A stretch of DNA of 64,000 nucleotides. Source: Lactifluus volemus (taxonomy: Eukaryota; Basidiomycota; Agaricomycetes; Russulales; Russulaceae). Positions 1 to 11,640 of the stretch are shown one piece after another. How positions within the stretch are numbered: position 1 is the first letter of the stretch; the number at the start of each line of letters is the position of its first letter. The notes beneath the pieces were generated by a model, which searched no databases, had not been told where the DNA came from, and worked only from the letters and a program-made list of their open reading frames with translations. The translations under genes were made by a program, and so were the position numbers. Location: positions 181,341-245,340 of the forward strand of contig WTXI01000046.1 of NCBI GenBank assembly GCA_022376515.1. The letters run 5' to 3'.

Positions 1-793
1 TCCTCAATGAGGCCGCTTTTGGCGACTTGTCCTTGGTAGCTGATGGTGTGAGGCTCTCGGTGGTTCGGTGGGAGGGGGCGCGAGGCGATCGTGTCGGTGA
101 GGTGGCAGGTGCGTGCGAAGCCGACCAGAGACTTAAGTTGTGGGGCCCATGCTACGGCGATACTGAGGGAGTGAGAGGAGATTGTCAGAGGTTTGTTTGA
201 AGGAGAGGGAGAAGGGTTGGCCTGGGTGTGGCTCAGGCTGAAGGATGGCCTCTATTGTCGAGGCGTTCGATGTGAGGAAAAGGACTGGAGTGGCGGGGAG
301 GCCCGAGAGGATGGTTTGAGCGAGAGAGATGCCCGTATCAAGGGCCACGAGGTCGGTGTCGAAGAGGGAGACGGTCCCTCACAGAGCAAGTTCGGTGTGT
401 CGAGCTTCTTTGCCTTCGGTGTAGGCCACCGCGGTCGCGATGCTGATTGACGTGTCGTCGTCCCTGTGAGGGTACCACGGCAGAAGATTGCCAGTTATGT
501 GGTGGAGAAGGCTTCGTTTTTGAGAGCGGCGGAGTACGTTTTCGATTCTTCACCATGTCGGACTTTGGTGTCGCGGGTGGGTTGGTCGCCCAAGTTGCTG
601 AGGTTCCAGGGTGGGACGGCGTGAGTGCGAAGTCGAGGGCCGTGTGTGGGAACGAGCTGGGCCAGGGCCGTGAGTCAGGAGCAGGTAGGGCAGTTGCGAG
701 AGGGTGAGCATGGGAGAGTCTGTAGAGTCTAAGGGCAGAATTTTGTGATCAGTAATTTAATGCAGAGGTTAGTTGCTTGGTGAGCCCAATTGA
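1..793 (-). mobile_element. LINE 3' fragment, copy 1 (RNase H region)
   Basis: This is the C-terminal part of a non-LTR retrotransposon, read on the minus strand and cut by the window edge. Translations match copies 2 and 3 below (the segments SLAQTILSGLPAT and HPGQPFSLSF are shared). The frame is broken, so it is a dead copy. The end at about 793 is placed where similarity between copies stops, at the target sequence TGTAGATTTC, which also flanks copies 2 and 3. It lies immediately upstream of F-box unit 1, in the same relation as the other two copies to their F-box genes. Confidence 0.7.
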
Positions 794-1161
794 ATGTAGA
801 TTTCGAATGCCTTTGTACAAAGAGCGTCGGTGAGCTGACCGGGACGAAGTGGAAAGCTAAATGCCATGGCGCGCTAAACAGCTAAATAAGTCCCAAATTA
901 TTAGGCCCAGCACATGGTCCCCTGCGCCAGATATCATTGTCAACCCTAATCATGGCCTCTCACCAGTACGTCTATCACACCCACTAGTTGTGCCAAACGT
1001 GACTTATCAATTCTCGGAATAGTCTTTACTCGGAAAAGATCCCCGCTCTGTTCGTCCCGCCTCTCCCTATCGACATGATTCCTGCAATACTAACCCCATC
1101 TTACTTACATAGCCTGAACTTTCCGATATCGGCAGATGGTATATTCGAAGCTGAAGGAGAG

Positions 1162-2680
1162 ATGGCCGAATGCGGTGCTGTCCTTCCTAATGGAAAATTA
1201 AATGAACAAAACCAGGAAGGTCTGTCCTACGTGCCCTATGATGTATGGAGTGTTGGTTGATTGACCTGGACGTAGTAAGGAGTGTCTCTCAATACGCGGC
1301 AATTGAAAGGCTCCCCAATGAGGTTATCAGGGAAATATTCATCTTCGATCGACTCATTTCCATTTCCCGTCCACAAAGCTACTGGCCCCCAAGGCAGCCG
1401 TGGAAATGGCATAGGCTCGTCCACGTGTGTCGAAGATGGCGACATATTATCTTCGATTCGCCCCGCTCCCTTAACTTGCAGCTCTTCTGCACTTATGGGA
1501 CGCCTGTGAAAAATAATTTAGATTGCTGGCCAGCTTTGCCTATTGTCATGCAATATCGTCGAAGTTGGAAGTTCTGGGACAAAGACACCTACTTAATCCC
1601 AAATTGCGAGATCCCGGATGACGACAACATAATGGCGGCGCTCCAGAATTCGGATCTCATATGCAAAATACTGCTAGATGTGACAGCTCCACTATTGGGA
1701 AAATTAACCACAGTGCCACAAAAGCCATTTCCCGCGCTAGAACACCTCGAGCTAGGGGCAGACACTGACTATGCCAGTGGGTTTATCCTTCCAAGTGAGT
1801 CTTTCGTAGGACCATTCCCGAAGCTACGTGTCCTCCATGTGGCCAGGGTTGCATTTCCGGCGCTCCAACGGGTTCTACCGTGGTCAGGGATCTTGTTGAC
1901 CTTCATCTTGAATCGCTACCGAGTAGTGGGTATATCACGCCAGCAGCGCTCCTCGATTTCGTGCCCATAATGACTCGCCTCAGAAGACTCTACCTTCATT
2001 TCCATTCCCCAATTTCTCGACCCATTTCAGGAGGATACCGCCATGCACCTCAAGGCCGCGCGGTCCTTCTTGCTCTAGAATCGTTCACATTCCACGGAGT
2101 TAGCGAAGATTTGGAGTGCCTTTTATCCGGGATCGACGCCCCTGGCATCATGGACTTCGATATAACGTTCTTTAACCAGGCTACCATGTTTGATACCTCC
2201 CAGTTACTCCAGTTCATTTCTCGCACACAAACGCAAAGGTCGCATGATTCGGCAGACCTGTATTGTTTTGAGAACCACATTTCCATGATCCTTACTCAAG
2301 AAAGGCTGCTTCAAATGACGTTGAGGGTCCTATGTGTGCGGCTAGATTGGCAACTGTCCTGTATGGCAGAGATCTTCGCTGACCTTTATCCTATCGTCCG
2401 TGATGTGCGAATCTTTCACATCTGTGAAATTCCAAACGACTCAGTGCAAGATGATGTGGACCCTTCTCCATTGTTGGAGCTTTTCCGCCCTTTCACAAAT
2501 GTAAAGGATCTTTTTTTGCCTCAGCACGTCGAATCGCACGTCAGGTATATCTTGGAACGGGAAGGGCTGCTGCTAAATGTACTTGTGCCAGCTCTCGTGA
2601 CATCCATAACGGAGCCATCTCCCTCTGATTCCGACTTAGAGCCACTTTCGCTAACTTACTCCCCGTCTCTCCAATCGTAA
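1162..2680 (+). pseudogene. F-box protein, array unit 1 (single frameshift)
   Basis: This is an F-box/LRR-like protein related to units 2-6. Proteins of this kind act as substrate receptors of SCF ubiquitin ligases, but the substrate is unknown. The F-box-like segment (AIERLPNEVIREIFIF ... LVHVCRRWRHIIFDSPRSL) starts near 1300. Frame 1 runs 1245-1970 and frame 2 1880-2680. The paralogues read FPALQRVL.SARDLVDLHLE across the break; here one base is missing near 1880-1883 (CTACCGTGGTCAGG, against CTACTGTCGGCCAGG in unit 2), which shifts the frame. The C-terminus is a short Ser/Pro tail, not the DUF6699-like domain. An alternative start uses ATG at 1162 (MAECGAVLPNGK...), with an intron at 1220-1275 that would join in phase. 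Either way the frameshift breaks the gene. A sequencing error cannot be excluded. Confidence 0.75.
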
Positions 2681-3319
2681 GGTCTGACTGACCGCTTCTC
2701 TAGGAATCACTCGTTTTCGTCTCTCTTCACTCGTGCAGCCCGCTTTTCCTCTCAACCCTCCCCCCCTTGCTCTACTACCTTGGCTTTGTTTGCGGCAAAT
2801 CTCCACCCTCTGTGCGCCCCAAGCCACTATCTTCGTACCCCTTTCCCACTTTCATTCCCCACGACCATGCCTTGCGCCCGCTCTTTGATGCACCACCAGG
2901 TGCGGCGTTCACGTCGACCAAAGTTCCAATCCTGCTACTTGACTTGTGTCTCGAATTTCTTAATAGTTCTATCCTCCCTCCTTTTGTTCCTCCATTATTA
3001 TGAATTCTTCTGCATCGTCTTCCGGTATCGAACTGCAACATGTAACTGTACGGATTGCTCTTGTTTTACTTACCATAACTTTCTCTTCAGCTCCCATCTC
3101 CGTTCCGGTCCTCTCTTTGTACTGTTACCCTTTGCTCAGGGATCGTTCCCTTCCATATAAACCATCTGATTGCGTGCTCCTGTCTCGCGATACTTCAAGT
3201 TGTATTGGATTCACATACTTACCCTCATGTCTATACTAACGCCTCTACATCACTTGTTGCCAAATATCCAGATATCGCCTTACACCGCCAGAGAGCACAC
3301 TAGATCGAAGTCACAGATG
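2681..3319. repeat. Array downstream module, copy 1
   Basis: This non-coding module follows the stop codon of unit 1 and recurs after units 4, 5 and 6 (about 36350-36960, 40490-41130 and 43880-44520). Shared landmarks are TTGTTTGCGGCAAAT, CACGACCATGCCTTGCGCCC and TTATTATGAATTCTTCTG. Its short ORFs are not conserved in frame between copies, so I do not call a gene. It belongs to the duplicated unit and not to a separate transposon, because it always sits at the same distance from the F-box stop codon. Confidence 0.6.
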
Positions 3320-3560
3320 AGTATGTGTTCTCCAGTCCTTTCCTTGATCAGGAGTGGGAAGCCACCTGGCCAACGGGGAACGAGTCTGTGTTGTCCAACA
3401 AGTCAAGGGTGGGAGCCCTGTGTCTCACGAGTACTTTTGGTTGCCTCCGCGGGGGACTCGGATGCACTCGTATAGCGAGAGGGGAGGTGACCAACCTGAG
3501 AGGGCCATGCGATGCAAACAAACTTAGGCTTGTCCGCATAGAACTGTACTAGAGCGCACA
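3320..3560 (-). pseudogene. Fragment of a convergent F-box gene (3' part)
   Basis: On the minus strand this stretch resembles the last exon of the intact F-box gene at 45896-47612: the segment LYE...RGGNQ.YS is recognisable, followed by a stop. A better preserved copy of the same piece lies at 41145-41426 and a shorter one near 44530-44600. The order F-box unit (+), downstream module, then this piece (-) suggests that the ancestral locus was a convergent gene pair and that each duplication carried the end of the neighbour. From 3561 to 3818 the sequence is array spacer that matches 29240-29370. Confidence 0.5.
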
Positions 3561-4789
3561 GTATCGCCTGCCGAAGAGTTGACAGGACAAACTCGTGGTG
3601 CATTTCCCAGTGCGGCAGTCTTTTGGATAGAAGGAGGATTACTTGGGGGAATAAGTATCGGGTGGGCTGTGGCACAGCCAGGTTGTCGTCAGTCATGTCT
3701 CTCAGGGTATAACACGGATCCACAGTCGACTTTGCTTTCTTTGGATGGGTGTGCATCAAGGATACTACTTAGGATCCCTACAGACAGACGTCGAACTAGG
3801 ATATGAAAACACCCACCATCCATAATATAAAACAGCTCAGTCCCGCATTTGGACGTTTTGCTTAGTCACTATTAGTCAGCGGGGGCTGCTCTGCTTTACG
3901 GGCCCAAAACGGAAGGTGCTGCTTAGTAAGAACGAACTCTGCGCGCTGCAGTCACTCCAGCCACTGCTCACCTCGAAAAAGGAAGGTGAACGTGACTAAG
4001 CAAAATCTCGACGTCGCTCGACGAAAATTTTCCACATACACAGCCCTCAAACTCTTCAACTTCATCTCCACATCTCCCTCCCCTTTCTCTGCTCCCTTAA
4101 CCATTTTTGTTCCCTTTCACTCTTCAAACCTATCATATTCTGATTGTACAAAGGCATGTTTTGCTCTTTTCACTGTGTAAAAAATCGAAATCTTATCTTA
4201 TCTCCCTTAGCTTTTACTGCTTTCACCACTCATCTTGCCACCTCCCTCTACACATTTTTGGTGCCTCATTTGAGGTGTGTGTCTTACCCTAAAATGTTGC
4301 TTGCTTACTGACGCTCCTTTTTTCTCCTTAGGTCTTCCTTCCCGTGGTTTTTTTTCGGTGGGCTTTTGGGTTCTTAGAAAATTTGGTGATCAAGGTGATA
4401 CCCCGAAAAGTCCTACTTCCCTGGCTTTCCTGTTCAACACAGGTTGTCTGCCGGTTGTTAAGTCTCTTGCAAAAGAGCGGACCTCTTTTTGGGTACAGTG
4501 TGCAGGGAGATTGAGTTGGTGGGGTGGTTTTATACCACAGTTGTGATTTCATATCACAACTCAGTTACCTCTCTTTAACGCTCCACTATCAACTGCCGCT
4601 GTTTTCTCCGATTTCCCTTATTTTTGTAAGAATTTGGTTGCCCACTTTTGGCCCTTTCCCGTGGACCTTTGGCCCTTTCCCGTGGATCTTTGGCCCTTTC
4701 CTTGGACTTCTGGCCGTTTTCTTAGGTTTCCTGGCTCTTCCCCCCTCTCCTCCCTTTCCCCCTCTTTTTTCCTTTTAGCAGGAGCAAGC

Positions 4790-7700
4790 ATGCCTCCAAA
4801 TCCTCCCTCTACCCCTCCTCCTGTCAGTGCGGAACCTGAATATGCTGCTATACCACCCTCTACCCCACCTTCTGCTCTTCCATCAACGCCTCTTACCTCT
4901 CCTCAGCTTTCTCAACAAGCTGCACGTCTTGAAGAGCGAAACCAGCGTATTATAGGTTCTCCTGAACAACGTAGAGTCCCCTCCATACCTCCTCGCCCTA
5001 TTACCTTTGAGGGCCGCACTTTCCATCATTTGCCCGCTGATTTAGCTGCTCAAGTGGCAGCTGTTTCTGCTATTCCTGCTATTCCCCCCAGGCGCACACG
5101 ACACTCTGCCCGTGCTCCTGTAAGTTTTATATATTTATATTTTGATATTAAAGTCAATAAAATATTTTTTAAGGTTCCTGCCCCTGCTCCTTTTCCTGCC
5201 CTTGCCCCTGCTCCTGTTCTTGCCTCTGTCTCTGTCCCTGCTCTTGCCCCTGTCCCTGCTCTTGCCCCTGTTCTTGCCCCTGTTCCTGCCCCTATCCTTG
5301 CCCCTGCACCTGTTCTTGGCCCTGCCCTTGCTCCTTCTTATGATGCGTTTCCTGTAAGTTTGATAATCATTCAGTTTTATATGCTTATACTGAATATATA
5401 TATTATTTAGGTTATGCCACCGCCTCCTCCACCACCACCAATACCCGCTCTGCACCCTCTTCCTCTTGCACGCCATCCATTTGATCCTACATGGCAAGTT
5501 TGTGACCTTGGTTCTCTGTCAATTCAATGTCCCTTTTGTAAGGCTTTACATTGGAAGGCTGAAGCTCTCGCACGCTCTTCTGCAGCCAATCCCAAGTTTG
5601 GCATGTGCTGTTATAAGGGCAAAGTCTCCATCCCTGATCTTCAACCCCCTCCTCATGATTTATATCGACTCCTTACCAGCCAAGATCATGATGCAAAGTC
5701 CTTTCGCCGTCACATTCGCACTTACAATAGTGCACTGGCCATGACTTCTGTTGGTAGAAAGTTAGATCCATCTATCAATCAGGGTGGTGGAGGGCCATAC
5801 ACATTTCGGCTTCATGGAGAACTTATTCACAGAGCTGGATCTCTTTTACCTCCAGAAGAGGGTGAACGCACTGCCCCTACCTATGCACAACTTTATATAT
5901 ATGACCCAGCTGTAGCTCTCAATCACCGCATCGCCCATAGGTCAAATCATGAGTTGGATCGAGCTACTTTAGCCACACTTCAAGACATGCTCTATCACTC
6001 ACATTATGGGGTTGAGCTCTACAAGCAGGCATATGAATTAACCAGAAATTTGCCACCTGAGCAGCAATGTAGAATTGCCCTTCATTTTGACCCTGCTTCT
6101 GACCGGCGCCGCTATCAGACCCCTCATGTTTCTGTCGATGAGATTGCTGTTCTCTTGATAGGTTCTGAGGATCAGCCTGCTGACTCTCAAGACATTGTGC
6201 TCTATCGTAGGGATGGGCCTCCATTACGCATTTATGACACAAACCCTCTTTACCCCTCTTTACGCTACGTCCTTCTTTTTCCCACTGGCCAGCTTGGGTG
6301 GCATCAAGGCCTGCCTTATAGACATCCTGAAGATGTGGCACCCAGAGAGAACAATGAAGATGCGGAACCCACACGGGAAAGGCACATAAGTCCTGCTGAG
6401 TACTTGCGCTACCGCCTTCACATTCGCCCTATAGAGGTGGAGTCAAATCACCTCTTTCTTTCTGGCAAGCTCTTTCAAGAGTTTACATGTGAAGCGTGGG
6501 CTGTTGCTGAGCAAAACCGTCTCAACTACCTCAGACACCATCAAGGCAACTTGCGCGTTGAGGTCTACAGTGGTTTGGTTGATGCCATTGCTGCAAATAC
6601 AGATGTCAACTCAAATGAGCTGGGCAAGCGTTTTATTTTACCATCCAGCTTTGTTGGTAGCACTCGCAACATGCAGCAGCACTGTCAAGATGCATTGGCT
6701 ATCAATCGCTACTTTGGTGGTGGTGACCTTTTTATCACTATGACCGCCAATCCCACATGGCCTGAGATTCAATCTGCCCTTCTTTATGACCAGACCGCCT
6801 CTGATCGCCCTGACTTGGTGGTCCGTGTCTTTCATGCCAAGCTTTGCTCCCTCATACGGGACATCAGCAAAGGGGTTTTAGGTGACATCGCTGCCTATCT
6901 CTACACCATCGAGTTTCAGAAGCGTGGCCTTCCTCATGCCCACATTGTTGTCTTTTTAAAGCCTCATGCCAAGTTGCGCACTCCAGAGCACATCGACAGC
7001 CTCATGTCTTCAGAGTTTCCTGATGACAACCCTGAGCTACTTGAACTTATTCAGAAGTTTATGGTTCATGGGCCATGTGGAAATCAGAACCCAAATGCTC
7101 CCTGCATGGTCAATGGCAAGTGTTCTAAGGGCTTTCCCAAACCCTTTAGAGAGGAAACCACAGTCACTGAGGACTCATATGCTCGCACTAGGCGCTCAAA
7201 TACCAACAGGTCATATGTTGTTAGGGGCAAGGAGGTCAATAACCAATGGGTTGTCTGTCACAGCAAGTATCTCATCTGGCGCTATCGCTGTCACATCAAT
7301 GTTGAGTCCATTGCCTCCATCAAGGCCATCAAGTACATCTACAAGTATGTGTACAAGGGCCACGACCGTACCACGATGGAGTTTGGTACCTGTAATGATG
7401 AGATCAAGCTCTACCTTGATGCGCGCTATGTCAGCAGCTGTGAAGCCGTTTGGCGCCTTTACTTCTTTGAAATGCAGGAGCGGGTTCCCAATGTGGTTCG
7501 CCTTCAGGTTCACCTTCGTGACCAGGAGTCATTTGTCTGGGATCCTCAGCGAGAGGCCTTTGTACAGAATGCTGTTACAACACGACAAAGGAAGCCCACC
7601 ACCCTCACAGCATGGTTCACGGCCAACAAAGAGCTGGATGACCCTGATATCCATAATTTACTTTATCAGGATTTTCCCTCTAAAATGGTCTGGAACAAAG

Positions 7701-9721
7701 GCGAGGGCACATGGACTGTCAGAAAGCGGCCACAGGACTTTGCTATAGGGAGAATGTATCATGCCCATCCCACTTCTGGAGAGCGCTTTTACTTGCGTCT
7801 TCTTCTTACCACTGTCAAGGGTGCCACTGACTGGAGTGACCTCTACACATTTGAGGGCACCGTCTACCCATCTTTTAGAGAAGCCTGTATTGCACGTGGC
7901 CTCTTAGAGGATGATCAAGAGTGGCGTCAATGCTTGGAAGAGGCAAGGCACATGCAAACAGGCAAACAGCTTCGTCGCCTTTTTGTCACAATTTTCTGTG
8001 ACTGCTCTCCTGCTGATCCAGCGGCACTGTGGGACACCTTTTGGCCATACATCTGTGACGACCTTAAACGCGAGCTACAGCGTATCAATGCTGTACTTTT
8101 TTCAGATCCATCTGAAGCACAGGTGCAAGACTATGGTGTTTACCTTATCCATCAGCTTCTCACTCGCGCTCGCAAAGATCCTGTCCATTGTTGGCCTGGA
8201 ATGCCACAGATTGTTGGTGACTGGGGAGTTATATTTGGCAACCGCCTTATTGCAGAGCAACGCCTATACAACCTTGATGACCAGGCTCAGCGGGCAGCTG
8301 AACATATTGCCAACCTCAATCCTGATCAGCACACTGCCTTTGAGAAGATCTCTTCAGCTGTTACTACCAAAACAGGGGAGATCTTCTTTCTTCATGGGCC
8401 TGGAGGCACTGGCAAGACTTACCTTTACAACACCCTCTGCTACCACTTGCGCTCCCAAGGGAAGATTGTGCTCTGTGTTGCATCCTCTGGGATTGCTGCC
8501 CTTCTTCTTCAAGGTGGGCGCACAGCACACTCTTGCTTCAAGATCCCCATCCCTTGCCATGAGTCCACTTTCTGTGATATCCCTAAAAACTCCCATTTGG
8601 CAGAGTTAATCCGACTTACTGACTTGGTGATCTGGGATGAGGCGCCAATGCAGCATCATCATATTTTTGAGACAGTAGACCGCTCATTCAAAGACATCTG
8701 CGACTCTGACAAGCCTTTTGGGGGCCTTACCTTTGTTTTTGGTGGCGACTTTCAGCAGATCCTCCCTGTGATTGTTAAAGGATCGCGTGCACAAGTTGTT
8801 GGGGCCTGCATCCAGAAATCTGTTGTGTGGAGGTCTATGACTGTTTTACGTCTTCATCAGAACATGCGTCTCAACACCAACATTGATGTGGAGCAAGCCT
8901 TTGCTAAATGGCAGCTAGAGGTTGGTCAGGGCAAGCACACGGATGAGGGGGGCAGTCTACCTTTGCCAGAGCACTTCAAGTGTCAGGAGAACACCACGGA
9001 TTCCCTTATTGACACCATCTATCCTAACATTCGCACTTCAAATATCTCTCAGCCTCGCGACTACTTCTCTGAGCGCACCATCCTCTCTACCACAAATGAG
9101 GAAGTGGACCATCTGAATGAGGCAGTACTTCAAAGGTTTCCTGGCCAGGCTCAGGTTTTTCACAGTGCGGACTATATCCCAACTACAGAGCAAAGTGGTG
9201 AAGACAACAACTCCATGCTTGACTACCCTGTTGAGTGCTTAAACAAATTCAACTGCTCTGGGCTCCCACTGGCGAAGCTGGCACTGAAACCTGGCTGCCC
9301 TATTATGGTTCTCAGAAACCTTGATACAGCACATGGGGTCTGCAATGGAAGCTGAGGAATTGTGACAAGATATAGGAACAGGGTGCTAGAGGTGGAGCTG
9401 ATTACTGGAGAGCATGCAGGAGAGAAGGTCTTCATTCCAAGGATTTTCAACCAACCAACAGAGGATCAATGTTCATTCAAGTTTATACGAAGACAGTTCC
9501 CTGTGCGGCTTTGCTTTGCGATGACGATCAACAAGTCTCAAGGGCAGTCAGTGAAGCATGTGGGGCTGGATCTTAGAAGTCCTGTGTTTACACATGGGCA
9601 GTTCTATGTTGCTGTTTCAAGGGTGACGAGTGTGTCTAATATTAAGGCGATCTGGGCTGAAGATGTGCGGGATGGAAAAACTATGAATATTGTGTATGAA
9701 GAAGTATTATTGAGAAACTGA
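4790..9721 (+). CDS. Helitron Rep-helicase, interrupted by one in-frame stop
   Basis: This is the HUH endonuclease-helicase that mobilises the Helitron. Proposed exons are 4790-5119, 5174-5353 and 5411-9721. Both introns start GTAAGT and end AG, and all exons stay in one frame. Exon 2 encodes a Pro/Ala low-complexity linker. After an N-terminal Cys-rich stretch (CPFCKALHW) come the Helitron-like N region, the HUH motif GLPHAHIVVFL (about residue 677) and the catalytic tyrosines in IKYIYKYVYKG (about 813). The Pif1-type helicase follows: Walker A HGPGGTGKT (about 1165), Walker B VIWDEAP, then GGDFQQILPV. The C-terminal motif GQSV...FYVAVSR lies beyond a TGA at 9353-9355. That stop falls in the conserved CNG-T/S-R segment, and the reading frame continues unchanged to 9721. 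The stop removes about 120 residues including helicase motif VI, so this copy is probably inactive unless the stop is read through. Confidence 0.9.
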
Positions 9722-9865
9722 TGTACTATATATGTAGTGTTGTTAGATAGTGGAACATGAAAAAGGATCACTTTGCGACGACGGCGGGGGTTTGGGGGCG
9801 CAGCCCCCAACAAGCTGGAGTTCGGGCTGGAGGTGAGAGGCATGAGCCAGGAACTGGCGAGTGAC

Positions 9866-9893
9866 TCGAGCCGTAGGCTCGAACTTCAGCTTG
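9866..9893 (+). other. Helitron 3' terminal hairpin and CTTG end
   Basis: TCGAGCC-GTA-GGCTCGA forms a perfect 7-bp stem, followed by ACTTCAGCTTG and the host T. A second GC-rich hairpin (TTGGGGGC-GCA-GCCCCCAA) lies about 60 bp upstream, near 9792-9811. Terminal hairpins of this type act as the rolling-circle termination signal in Helitrons. Confidence 0.85.
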
Positions 9894-10040
9894 TAACTTG
9901 ACGAACCCAGACGCACATGGAATGTAACAGCTGCCAGTGCCCATGAGGTAATCAAAATGCCGAATGATGTCTTCCACGTGCTCTATGTTCAGATACTTCT
10001 CTTGTGTAAATGCGAACCATATAATCTCAGAAGTAGTTTT

Positions 10041-11640
10041 CTTTTTCTTTTTTAAAAACAAAACAAAACAAAAAAACAGTATTTTTATCCCGCAAATGTA
10101 CCTATGACAAAGACGCGGTTTACGGGGTACAAGATTGGATCAGGCGGCAGAGGGTGGTAAAGTTAAGCTGGACGGAGGGATAGCTGTTGGGGAAAGAGCA
10201 GGCGAAGTAGACAAGAATGAACTATCTACGTGGTAAAGCTGTATGTAGGAGGGCTAAGAGGATATTAACCCGGGTTCCAGGTCTGTCTCGGGGCCATGCG
10301 AGCACCCGTCGTTTTGAGGAAAGGGGCCATTGCCGCACAGTCCTGGGCTATGCTTAGGAGGACGGGGAGGGAGGAGTCGCGGTCGATCGGGCGTAAGATT
10401 TGTTGGCGGGCGTTGGAGAGTGTGCAGTGCGAGACGACGTGGGCTACGGGCTGAAGAGGGGCTCCGCACGGACAGGAGACGGGCTGGCCCGGGTGGAAGT
10501 GTGCTGCGTACGAGCCGATGAAGGCATGGCCGGTGAGGAGCTTAACGAGTGTGGAGAAGACTGCGCGGTCGCGGCCTTTCACACCTTGAATCACGGGGGG
10601 AGGTTTCCCGGTGGGGGGAGCGGGGAGGGCGATGTATATTTGGGAAAGGCGGTCACTATTCCACCAACGGGCACCCCATTCCTCAATGAGGCCGCTTTTG
10701 GCGACTTGTCGTTGGTAGCTGATGATGAGAGGCTCTCGGTGGTTCGATGGGAGGGGGCACCAAGCGAACGTGTCGGTGAGGTGGCAGGTGCGTGCGAAGC
10801 CGACCAGAGACTTGTGTCGTGGGGCCCATGCTGCGGTAATACTGAGGTGCCTGTGGAGCGAGAGGAGATTGTCAGAGGTTTGGTTGAAGGAGAGGGAGAA
10901 GGGTTGGCCTGGGTGTGACCAAGGCTTAAGGATGGCCTCTATTGTCGAGGCATTCGATGTGACGTGAGTTGCGGGGAGGCCCGAGACGATGGTTTGAGCG
11001 AGAGATGCCCGTAGCAAGGGCCGCGAGGTCGGCGTCGAAGAAGGAAACGGTCTTTCCCAGAGCACGTTCGGTGTGTCGAGCTTCTTTGCCTTCGGTGTAG
11101 GCCACCGCGGCCGCGATGCTGATTGGCGTGTCGTCGTCCTGTGAGGGTACCACGGCAGAAGATTACTAGTTGTATGGGTATGTTGGAGAAGGCTTCGTTT
11201 TTGAGAGCGGCGGGGTACGTTTTCGATTCTTCACCATGTCGGACTTTGGTGTCTCGGGTGAGTTGGTCGCCCCAGTTGCTGAGGTTCCGGGGGGGCGGCG
11301 TGGGTGCGCAGTCGAGGGCCGTGTGTGGGAACGAGCTGGGCCATGGCCATGAGTCGGGAGCAAGTGGGGCCGTTGCGAGGGGGTGAGCATGGGAGAGAAA
11401 GGCCCGCCGGGAGACGGAAGGGCCACCCTTCGCCTAGGCGTTTTGAAAGCTGGCTCTTTCGGGGGAGTCTGTAGAGTCTAAGGGCAGAATTTTGTGATCA
11501 GAAATTTAATGCGGAGGTCAACATGAAGGATGGTCATTAGTTAGTGTAATGACTCCCGTTGGGCAGTCTTGAAGGCCCCCGAGATGATACGGATAGCTTC
11601 ATTTTGGGTAGTTTGTAGTTGCTTGGTGAGCCCAATCAGA
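10041..11640 (-). mobile_element. LINE, 5'-truncated, copy 2
   Basis: This is a non-LTR retrotransposon remnant of about 1.6 kb on the minus strand. The 3' end is an A-rich tail (seen as the T-rich run at 10037-10060). The target sequence GTAGTTTTC / TGTAGATTTC borders both sides as a probable target duplication. The minus strand encodes the end of the polyprotein: an RNase H-like region (AVAYTEG ... ALGKTVSFFDADLAALATGI, 10926-11153), then after a frameshift a long C-terminal segment (10265-11065). That segment ends with a CCHC-like motif, CPCGAPLQPVAHVVSHC, typical of the C-terminus of fungal LINEs. No reverse transcriptase core is present. The same insertion, at the same site, precedes units 1 and 3. 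Confidence 0.8.

Larger units (their letters stand above)
3819..9893 (+). mobile_element. Helitron, complete, 6075 bp
   Basis: This is a rolling-circle transposon. Its ends are defined by comparison with the paralogous empty site at about 29360-29400. There, GATATGTAAACATCCAACA runs straight into TAACTTGACAAACCC. Here, GATATGAAAACACCCACCA (ending 3818) and TAACTTGACGAACCC (from 9894) are separated by the element. The element therefore begins TC (TCCATAATATAAAAC) and ends CTTG, and sits between A and T, as Helitrons do. A 7-bp stem with a GTA loop (9866-9882) lies 11 nt before the 3' end, and there is no target duplication. The CTTG end differs from the usual CTRR. The first 970 bp (3819-4789) carry no ORF and hold the 5' end and a pyrimidine-rich leader. 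The element interrupts the spacer after F-box unit 1. Confidence 0.9.

Noticed and set aside
2775..3239. Several overlapping ORFs of 60-126 aa downstream of unit 1
   Set aside because: The same module occurs four times but the frames are not conserved between copies. It is treated as non-coding.
5135..5497. Basic minus-strand ORF rich in Arg, Lys and Gly
   Set aside because: It is the reverse reading of the Pro/Ala low-complexity exon of the Helitron protein and spans both of its introns.
6195..8609. ORFs of 64-260 aa in other frames inside the Helitron gene
   Set aside because: All are shadows of the 1313-codon frame that carries HUH, tyrosine and helicase motifs.
10926..11153. Separate small gene with YTEG motif
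   Set aside because: It is the RNase H-like piece of the LINE polyprotein, continuing in another frame and present in two further LINE copies.
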